From Fusobacterium sp. (GTDB lineage Bacteria > Fusobacteriota > Fusobacteriia > Fusobacteriales > Fusobacteriaceae), in assembly GCA_018457305.1 (NCBI GenBank), contig JAGYHM010000047.1, forward strand, positions 1 through 8,563: 8,563 bases of DNA. The letters are read 5' to 3'. Under the pieces are notes generated by a model that had not been told where the DNA came from, did no database searches, and saw only the letters and a list, made by a program, of their open reading frames with translations. Positions 1-4,194 of this stretch are shown in pieces. The position numbers and the translations under genes were made by a program. The number at the start of each line of letters is the position of its first letter. Position 1 is the first letter of the stretch.

Positions 1-155
1 CATATATTTTAAATAATGAAAGTAAAATTTATGTTTTATCAACTGGCTTGATAGAGGGTAAAGCTGAAAGTATTTTAATAGATAAAAAGACAAATCATTT
101 AAAAATAATTATAGATAATAAGGAATACGGAATAAATAAAATAGAATTAATATAA
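1..155 (+). CDS. 3' end of an unrecognised protein (partial)
   Basis: The frame with codons starting at base 3 is open from the window edge to TAA at 153-155 and gives about 50 C-terminal residues ending in GINKIELI. The other two forward frames hit stops almost immediately. The tail is rich in Lys, Ile and Asn with alternating hydrophobic residues (HLKIIIDNKEYGI), which suggests beta strands, and it has no membrane segment. I do not recognise a family, and 50 residues are too few to assign one. The next gene starts 28 bp downstream on the same strand with no terminator hairpin between them, so co-transcription with the lipoprotein genes is plausible. Confidence 0.6.
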   Translation, partial: YILNNESKIYVLSTGLIEGKAESILIDKKTNHLKIIIDNKEYGINKIELI

Positions 156-183
156 AAATAAAAAAAGAAAGGGGTAGTTATTT

Positions 184-534
184 ATGAAAAAACTTATGTT
201 AGTAGGAATGTTGGCTATGGGGCTTGTTGCTTGTGGAGGAGAAAAATCATCGTATACAAGTAAGGCAGAAAAAATTGAAATGATTAGGAAAGGTATTGTA
301 GAAGAAAATGCTGATACCAAATCAAAGATGAATAAAATTTTACAAGAATTAAATGAAAAAGCAATGGGTGGAGATGAAAAAGCAAAAAAAGAATATGATG
401 AATGGGTAGTTATTCAAGAAAATGTATTAAGTGAAGCGATGATAAAAGAAATGTTAAACTCAGATTTACCTGAATCTGAAAAAGAAGAAATGAAGAAGGA
501 ACTAGAGGAAATAGAAAAGGTATTAGGGAAATAA
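184..534 (+). CDS. small helical lipoprotein of unknown function
   Basis: This encodes 116 residues. The N-terminus is a lipoprotein signal peptide: two Lys, a hydrophobic stretch, and the lipobox L14-V15-A16-C17 followed by Gly-Gly. The product should therefore be lipidated on Cys17 and membrane-anchored on the periplasmic side. The mature part is highly charged and almost entirely Lys/Glu-rich, with the look of long helices, possibly coiled coil (the ELEEIEKVLGK end). It contains no Cys and no catalytic motif I recognise. The start is supported by AGAAAGGGG at 166-174, nine bases upstream of the ATG. It leads an apparent operon with the MORN-repeat gene 31 bp downstream. Part of its 3' end is repeated as a relic at 1262-1333. 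Export and lipidation are read from the sequence; the function is unknown. Confidence 0.85.
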   Translation: MKKLMLVGMLAMGLVACGGEKSSYTSKAEKIEMIRKGIVEENADTKSKMNKILQELNEKAMGGDEKAKKEYDEWVVIQENVLSEAMIKEMLNSDLPESEKEEMKKELEEIEKVLGK

Positions 535-565
535 AAAATATTATATTTAGATAGGAGTTATATTT

Positions 566-1228
566 ATGAAGAAAATAATATTATTAATATGTTTAATTTT
601 TGGTTTAATTGCTTTTGCAGATGAAACTATTTATACAGGAGAGAAAATACTATATTATAAAAATGGAAATATTAAATCTAAAGAAAATTATAAAAATGGT
701 AAGTTAGAAGGTCATCAAATATATTATTATAAAAATGGAGAAATTGAAGAAGAAGGAGAATGTAAAAATGGTTTGTTAAATGGTAAATTTACTTCTTATT
801 ATGAAAATGGAAATATAAAATCAAAACGGTATTATAAAGATGGAAAACAAGAAGGATCATGTGAAGGCTATTATGAAAATGGAAATATTCTAATAGATGG
901 AAATTATAAAAATGATGTAGAAGATGGGAAATGGATAACTTATTATGAAAATGGAAATATTCAAGCAGATATAAATTATAAAAATGGGATACCAAATGGA
1001 GAGTGGATAGAAAATTATAAAAATGGGAAGATTAAGTTAAGGGTATATTATGAAAATGATAAAGGAGATGGAAAGGGTATAATTTACTATGAAAATGGAA
1101 ATATTCAAGTAAAAGAGAATTACAAGAATAGAGAACTAGATGGAGAATGTATTTATTATAAAGATAATGGGGACATAAAAGAGATAAAATACTTCAGAAA
1201 TGGTTATGAATGCAATCGAAATAATTAA
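566..1228 (+). CDS. secreted MORN_2-repeat protein (YwqK-like)
   Basis: This encodes 220 residues. A signal peptide (MKKII..., hydrophobic to G13-L14-I15) ends in A16-F17-A18, so signal peptidase I cleavage before D19 is likely. There is no lipobox. From residue 30 the protein is a tandem array with an exact 24-residue period: repeats begin at about 30, 54, 78, 102, 126, 150, 174 and 198, the last one incomplete. Each follows the pattern YYENGNI...YKNG...GxW, the MORN_2 consensus also called YwqK or COG2849. Such repeats fold as successive beta hairpins and are usually assigned to surface or scaffold roles. Database names such as 'YwqK family antitoxin' are automatic labels and are not shown by this sequence. 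The Shine-Dalgarno AGGAG at 553-557 lies eight bases before the ATG. MORN_2 proteins are, as I recall, expanded in invasive fusobacteria near type V adhesins. The export signal and repeats are firm; the role is unknown. Confidence 0.9.
   Translation: MKKIILLICLIFGLIAFADETIYTGEKILYYKNGNIKSKENYKNGKLEGHQIYYYKNGEIEEEGECKNGLLNGKFTSYYENGNIKSKRYYKDGKQEGSCEGYYENGNILIDGNYKNDVEDGKWITYYENGNIQADINYKNGIPNGEWIENYKNGKIKLRVYYENDKGDGKGIIYYENGNIQVKENYKNRELDGECIYYKDNGDIKEIKYFRNGYECNRNN
797..1105 (+). repeat. 72-bp tandem DNA repeats inside the MORN_2 gene
   Basis: The 20-base string encoding YYENGNI is identical at 797-816, 869-888 and 941-960, exactly 72 bp apart. A one-base variant occurs at 1085-1104, two periods later. 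The flanking parts of each unit have diverged. The conserved core could permit slippage or recombination that changes repeat number. Confidence 0.8.
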
Positions 1229-1261
1229 AGTAAAATAAGGAAAGAGATTATGTTATAAAAA

Positions 1262-1333
1262 ATGTATGAATCTGAAAAAGAAGAAACAGAAAATGTATTA
1301 GGGGAATAAAAAAAATTATATTTAGATAGGAGT
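1262..1333 (+). pseudogene. relic of the 3' end of the small lipoprotein gene plus its downstream leader
   Basis: Reading from ATG at 1262 gives a 15-residue peptide, MYESEKEETENVLGE, then TAA at 1307-1309. It matches the C-terminus of the lipoprotein at 184-534 (ESEKEEM...EIEKVLGK) with an internal deletion of about 21 bp. The similarity continues beyond the stop: the 19 bases at 540-558 (ATTATATTTAGATAGGAGT) are identical to 1315-1333, covering the Shine-Dalgarno sequence of the next gene. This block therefore looks like the remains of a second lipoprotein copy that once preceded 1341-1922 as the intact copy precedes 566-1228. I do not think the 15-codon ORF is a functional gene. The alignment was made by eye. 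Confidence 0.65.
1328..1332 (+). promoter_or_regulatory. Shine-Dalgarno AGGAG that fixes the start of the next gene at 1341
   Basis: AGGAG sits eight bases before ATG 1341, the same spacing as in the duplicated leader of the gene at 566. A GTG at 1332 is in frame but overlaps the last base of this Shine-Dalgarno sequence and has no ribosome-binding site of its own, so ATG 1341 is the likely start. Confidence 0.75.
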
Positions 1334-1340
1334 GAGGTTA

Positions 1341-1922
1341 ATGAAAAAAATTATATTGATGGTGTTATTAGTTTTAGGTTTAATAGCTTGTGATAATAAT
1401 GAAGGACCTTTTGAAACTAGGAAAGAAAATGGGCTTAGTGTTCTTTATTCTAATGGTAAACTAGCAAAAGGCTGGGTAGAACAAACTAATTATGATTTTA
1501 ATACAGATGCAACTGTTAAAATATCTGAAATAGAGTATGATGAAGGTATGCCAACAGGAAATTTTAAATTTTATGATTACAATGGAGTGTTATATTTAAA
1601 AGCTGAAACAAAAGAAGAAAATGGAGTTTATAAAGGGAAAATAATTATAGGACATGACCAAAATGAAGTGTTAGAGGGAGAATTTTCAATAAATCCTAAT
1701 TGGATAGTTGATGGAAAAGTAAAAGTAGATAATAAATCGGGAATTATGTTGAGAGGGAGCGAAATTTTTATGGCAACTTGTATAAATGGAACTATTTCAT
1801 CACCACAATTGAAAGCTACTAAAAAGGATGGAAAATATGATGGGGCATACGAGAGTTATTTTGGAAATGGACAACTATATGAAAAATGCACATATAAAGA
1901 TGGAAAATATGATAGGGAATAA
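1341..1922 (+). CDS. lipoprotein with degenerate MORN_2 repeats
   Basis: This encodes 193 residues from ATG 1341. The signal peptide MKKIILMVLLVLG leads to the lipobox L14-I15-A16-C17, so the product should be a lipoprotein. Residue +2 is Asp, which in E. coli favours inner-membrane retention; whether that rule holds here is unknown. Degenerate MORN_2-type units are visible: ENGLSVLYSNGKL near the start, GNFKFYDYNGVLY in the middle and the clearest, GAYESYFGNGQLYEK...YKDGKYD, at the very end. The central part has lost the regular period. Its signal region and leader resemble those of the secreted repeat protein at 566, pointing to common descent. It ends the cluster, with a strong terminator about 20 bp downstream. 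The ligand or partner is unknown. Confidence 0.85.
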   Translation: MKKIILMVLLVLGLIACDNNEGPFETRKENGLSVLYSNGKLAKGWVEQTNYDFNTDATVKISEIEYDEGMPTGNFKFYDYNGVLYLKAETKEENGVYKGKIIIGHDQNEVLEGEFSINPNWIVDGKVKVDNKSGIMLRGSEIFMATCINGTISSPQLKATKKDGKYDGAYESYFGNGQLYEKCTYKDGKYDRE

Positions 1923-1941
1923 TTCTTTAAGAAAAATAATT

Positions 1942-1975
1942 AAAACTCTAGCTTTAAAAGCTAGAGTTTTTAATT
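1942..1975 (+). terminator. intrinsic terminator of the lipoprotein/MORN cluster
   Basis: AAAACTCTAGCT (1942-1953) and AGCTAGAGTTTT (1959-1970) are perfect 12-bp inverted arms around a five-base loop. A-rich sequence lies before and T-rich sequence after, so it may work in both directions. It follows the 1922 stop closely and sits only about 26 bp before the next ORF. Confidence 0.85.
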
Positions 1976-1996
1976 TATAAAGAAAGGAAGAAAACT

Positions 1997-2089
1997 ATGT
2001 ATAAAGAAGTTAGTAAAAAAGTATTAGATAAAGCAATAGAAAAAGTAATGAAAAATTATAACGAAGTATTAAAGAGGTTAGCAAAATGA
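1997..2089 (+). CDS. 30-residue putative mini-antitoxin upstream of and overlapping Doc
   Basis: This short ORF encodes 30 residues (MYKEVSKKVL...VLKRLAK). AAAGGAAG at 1983-1990 lies six bases before the ATG, a convincing ribosome-binding site. Its stop overlaps the toxin start in the four bases ATGA (2086-2089), the usual signature of translational coupling. The peptide is Lys-rich and predicted helical and amphipathic. It has no DNA-binding domain; P1 Phd, the classical Doc antitoxin, has about 73 residues, with an N-terminal DNA-binding part and a C-terminal helix that wraps around Doc. This ORF corresponds in size and character to that C-terminal segment alone. Its position and coupling support an antitoxin role, but this is inference. 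It could instead be a leader peptide or the tail of a truncated antitoxin. Confidence 0.6.
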   Translation: MYKEVSKKVLDKAIEKVMKNYNEVLKRLAK

Positions 2090-2466
2090 ACAGACTAAGT
2101 TATGATAATATAAAAGAAATTCATAGTAAGGTAATAGATAATTACGGTGGACTAGATGGAATAAGAGATGAAAATATTTTAAAATCTTCTGCTGAGCAGA
2201 TATTTCAATCATTTGGAGATAAAGAACTTTATCCTAGTATAGAAGAAAAAATAGCAAGACTAGGTTATTCAATAATAACTAATCACCCTTGTTTAGACGG
2301 AAATAAAAGAACAGGATTTACTACTATGCTTGTAATGTTAGATATAAATAATATTGAAGTAAATATAAAGAAAGTACAACAAAGTGCAGAATTTATAGAA
2401 AATATTGCTTCAGGGAAGATAAGCTATGAAGAAGTAGTTACTTGGATTAAATCTATTATTGTTTAA
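2086..2466 (+). CDS. doc: Doc-type Fic-fold toxin
   Basis: This encodes 126 residues, the same length as P1 Doc. The N-terminus carries the family pattern of a helix followed by NYGGLDGIRDENIL (residues 19-32). The Fic signature is H67-P-C-L-D71-G-N73-K74-R75-T76. The Lys in N-K-R is the Doc hallmark (AMPylating Fic proteins have G-N-G-R), so the expected activity is Doc-like phosphorylation of elongation factor EF-Tu, blocking translation. The usual Phe two residues after the catalytic His (HxF) is Cys69, a mild departure. The start codon overlaps the stop of the 30-codon ORF, and there is no separate Shine-Dalgarno sequence of note, consistent with coupling. A terminator follows 20 bp after the stop. 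Doc modules are common on plasmids and prophages, and a replication gene lies downstream. Family assignment is firm; activity and target are inferred. Confidence 0.9.
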   Translation: MNRLSYDNIKEIHSKVIDNYGGLDGIRDENILKSSAEQIFQSFGDKELYPSIEEKIARLGYSIITNHPCLDGNKRTGFTTMLVMLDINNIEVNIKKVQQSAEFIENIASGKISYEEVVTWIKSIIV

Positions 2467-2485
2467 AAAAATTATATAAAAAAAT

Positions 2486-2515
2486 AAAGAGCTAAAAATT
2501 AATTTAGCTCTTTTT
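2486..2515 (+). terminator. intrinsic terminator after doc
   Basis: AAAGAGCTAAA (2486-2496) and TTTAGCTCTTT (2503-2513) form an 11-bp perfect stem with a six-base loop, ending in a T run. It closes the mini-antitoxin/doc unit. Confidence 0.8.
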
Positions 2516-2555
2516 ACTTGTTCTTTTTATAAACATATAAATATCTTTTTATTTT

Positions 2556-2587
2556 TTTAAAATTTATTTAATTAAATAAATTTTAAA
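2556..2587. repeat. 32-bp perfect all-AT palindrome
   Basis: The sequence is self-complementary from TTTAAAATTTATTTAA through its mirror TTAAATAAATTTTAAA, centred between 2571 and 2572, with no spacer and no mismatch. Even in an AT-rich genome, 16 consecutive complementary positions are unusual. It may be a cruciform-forming or DNA-melting element, a recombination scar or a protein-binding site. Confidence 0.8.
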
Positions 2588-2658
2588 TGATTTTACAAAA
2601 AAAGTCAAGTGTATTTTTTCAAAACAAGAGACACTTAAAAATAATCTAAAGACATTAA

Positions 2659-2765
2659 TCCCCTCTATGAGTAAGGGTATAAGAAAAATAGATAAATAGA
2701 AATTAAAGTAAAAATTTATCTTAATTTAAAAGTTTACTAGAACAACCCTTATGTAAGATAGGGGA
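2659..2765. repeat. long-range GC-rich inverted repeat (two-part stem)
   Basis: TCCCCT (2659-2664) pairs with AGGGGA (2760-2765), and TAAGGGT (2672-2678) pairs with ACCCTTA (2745-2751), in nested order. They are separated by internal loops of 7 and 8 bases and close a 66-base AT-rich interior. These are among the few G/C runs in the region, so pairing is plausible as ssDNA or RNA. Confidence 0.5.
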
Positions 2766-2771
2766 AATACG

Positions 2772-2789
2772 ACTAAATATTACTAAATA
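2772..2789 (+). repeat. iteron-like direct repeat ACTAAATA x2, 10 bp apart
   Basis: ACTAAATA occurs at 2772-2779 and 2782-2789, spaced by one helical turn, just before the compound hairpin. A related ACTATATA occurs at about 2873. Two short AT-rich copies could be chance; initiator binding is only a possibility. Confidence 0.35.
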
Positions 2790-2805
2790 AAAGATTTTTG
2801 ATATA

Positions 2806-2861
2806 TCAGTGAGTTGGAATGACACTTGCCCTAATAGGCGAGTGGAATGGAAACTCACTGA
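2806..2861 (+). other. 56-nt compound hairpin with CTAATA loop, candidate double-strand origin of rolling-circle replication
   Basis: A 10-bp perfect outer stem (TCAGTGAGTT 2806-2815 with AACTCACTGA 2852-2861) leads to a symmetric 7x7 purine-rich internal loop (GGAATGA 2816-2822 facing GAATGGA 2845-2851). An 8-bp inner stem follows (CACTTGCC 2823-2830 with GGCGAGTG 2837-2844, one T-G wobble), capped by the loop CTAATA (2831-2836). From memory, pT181-family initiators nick within CTCT/AATAG displayed in a hairpin loop; here the strand reads CCCT/AATAGG. The hairpin lies 95 bp upstream of the rep-like gene and has no T run, so it is not a terminator. The fold was derived by hand. The origin role is inferred and a structured RNA is the alternative. 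Confidence 0.6.
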
Positions 2862-2956
2862 AAATATTAGTTACTATATAAATAAGAGATATAATTTTTT
2901 ATAAGTAAAGATTTATTTGTATTTTCTCTATAAAAAAATATATAGGAGGTATCAGT

Positions 2957-4111
2957 ATGGATACAATAGGATTAAGAGTTGAATTTAAAAATTATGGGTT
3001 AAACATTGGCGTTGAAGATTTAAGAAGGAAAATAAATAACATTAAAAGTACTTATGGACACACTTATTGTGATTTCTTAAATCTTAATAATGAGAACACT
3101 TTTACAATTAAATTATCTTATCCAAGATTTTTTGAAGGGGTAAATATAAAACTTGTAGAAAATAGTTATGAGGTTTTAGAAGTTAATAAACATTTTACAG
3201 AAAGCCTTTATAAAATAGCTAAAGATTATAATGCTAGTGAGGTTTATATAAACCTTATAAGAGTAGATATTCCTTTTACCTATATAAAGCCAAAAGATAT
3301 GGATTTTTCTTCATATCAAAATGTGTTTAGAGCCTTAGCGATAATTTATACAAAGATTAAAAATAGAGTAGAGATAGATAATGTAAAAGGAATTATAAAT
3401 ATGATTGATTTAAAACTTGAAACTGTTAATTTCTTTAATAATAGTGGAAATATAGAAGTGTGCATATATAACCAGTATCTTAATATTAAGAGAAAAACTA
3501 ATGATATAGAAGTTTTCAATGGATATAAAGAAAAATGTGCAGAGTTAAGAAATAGAATAAGAATAGAGGTTAGGAGAAGGATTAAAAGAAAAGCATTTAT
3601 TTTAGAAGAATTTTCTAACTTTGATATATTAAAAGAGTATGCAGGTAAACATAGAAAATTTATTTTAAAGTATTTATTTAACAAGCAAGAATTAAATAAT
3701 ATGAGAGAAAACTTAATAAAAAATTTAGATAGCTCATACAAAACATATATTAAATATCACGGAAGAATAAATTATGTGGCTTGGCTTAATATAAATAGAG
3801 ATAACATTTTTGATTATTCTATAGTAAGAGAGGTCTTGAAAAAGAATATATCTAGCCCTAAAACATTGGAGAGCGCTGTTACAATAGTAAGAAGAGAGTT
3901 AAAATCAATGAGTAATTCTTCAATAGGCTGTTTTGATATGATAGATGGAATTAGAAGATGTATAAAAAACTATAAGTTTAATTTTTCAGATATTTCAGAA
4001 AATAAGAGAATAGAAGAAACAGTACAAATGAGAGAGTACTATATAGAAGATAAGAGATATATTTCAGAAGAAGAATTAGATTGTATAGAATATATTGAAG
4101 ATGTATTTTAA
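2957..4111 (+). CDS. putative rolling-circle replication initiator (gene II/Rep_trans-like)
   Basis: This encodes 384 residues, soluble and very Lys/Arg/Asn-rich, with no signal or membrane segment. The start has a perfect AGGAGGT at 2944-2950, six bases upstream. Features recalling phage gene II (Phage_CRI) and plasmid Rep_trans initiators are a mid-N-terminal R102-V-D104 strand (NLIRVDIPFTY), then IYNQYLNI (170-177) and, about 25 residues later, I201-R-I-E204-V-R206 followed by a basic run. The pairing of a 'YNK'-like segment with an 'RIEVR' strand is the pattern I associate with these initiators. Many Tyr residues could be the nicking residue and none can be singled out; there is no clear HUH motif. 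Length is near the roughly 410 of M13 gpII. The structured non-coding region upstream fits a cis-acting origin. No coat, assembly or mobilisation genes flank it, suggesting a relic or satellite. Family placement is moderate and needs a profile search. Confidence 0.55.
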   Translation: MDTIGLRVEFKNYGLNIGVEDLRRKINNIKSTYGHTYCDFLNLNNENTFTIKLSYPRFFEGVNIKLVENSYEVLEVNKHFTESLYKIAKDYNASEVYINLIRVDIPFTYIKPKDMDFSSYQNVFRALAIIYTKIKNRVEIDNVKGIINMIDLKLETVNFFNNSGNIEVCIYNQYLNIKRKTNDIEVFNGYKEKCAELRNRIRIEVRRRIKRKAFILEEFSNFDILKEYAGKHRKFILKYLFNKQELNNMRENLIKNLDSSYKTYIKYHGRINYVAWLNINRDNIFDYSIVREVLKKNISSPKTLESAVTIVRRELKSMSNSSIGCFDMIDGIRRCIKNYKFNFSDISENKRIEETVQMREYYIEDKRYISEEELDCIEYIEDVF

Positions 4112-4127
4112 GTTTAGTAAAAATAAA

Positions 4128-4156
4128 TTGACTATTAAAAAGAATTTAGTTAAAAT
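4128..4156 (+). promoter_or_regulatory. near-consensus sigma70-type promoter of the TPS operon
   Basis: TTGACT (4128-4133) and TAAAAT (4151-4156) are separated by exactly 17 bp, one mismatch from consensus in each hexamer. Transcription would start near 4163, giving a leader of about 32 nt before the tpsB start. It lies in the 83-bp gap after the rep-like gene, so the TPS operon can be expressed independently. No operator repeat is evident. Confidence 0.65.
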
Positions 4157-4194
4157 GATGATATAGATAAGAAAATGTTTGAAAGGAGAATATA

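Larger units (their letters stand above)
2517..2956. other. 440-bp non-coding, structure-rich region upstream of the rep-like gene (possible replication origin)
   Basis: I see no convincing ORF on either strand. The stretch holds, in order, a 32-bp all-AT palindrome (2556-2587), a long-range GC-rich inverted repeat (2659-2664 and 2672-2678 with 2745-2751 and 2760-2765), a direct repeat ACTAAATA at 2772 and 2782, and a 56-nt compound hairpin (2806-2861). A cluster of secondary structures immediately before an initiator gene is the arrangement of the filamentous-phage intergenic region and of many rolling-circle plasmids. An origin role is inferred, not shown. Confidence 0.5.

Noticed and set aside
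48..76. Promoter-like TTGATA-17-TATTTT
   Set aside because: It lies inside the upstream coding frame with a leader of about 100 nt; such matches are common by chance in this AT-rich DNA.
789..995. Minus-strand ORF with a repeated HFHN pattern
   Set aside because: It is the antisense shadow of the 72-bp MORN repeats, with no ribosome-binding site and low-complexity composition.
797..1105. CRISPR-like regularly spaced identical strings
   Set aside because: They are in-frame codons of a repeat protein, the spacers are homologous to each other, and no cas genes are present.
1332..1340. GTG start three codons upstream of the third lipoprotein
   Set aside because: It overlaps the Shine-Dalgarno sequence that serves ATG 1341.
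2607..2636. AAGTGT/ACACTT inverted repeat
   Set aside because: Only six base pairs with an 18-base loop; not distinguishable from chance.
2776..2783. AATATTAC, like the geminivirus/circovirus nick nonanucleotide
   Set aside because: It is not in a hairpin loop, the first base of the nonanucleotide does not match, and it arises from the ACTAAATA direct repeat.
2806..2861. The compound hairpin as a terminator or riboswitch
   Set aside because: No T run follows it, and I recognise no known aptamer core; an unknown structured RNA remains possible but is less favoured than an origin.
3346..3741. Minus-strand 131-codon ORF that looks hydrophobic
   Set aside because: Antisense of the Lys/Asn-rich rep-like gene gives Phe/Leu-rich translations by composition alone; there is no Shine-Dalgarno sequence.
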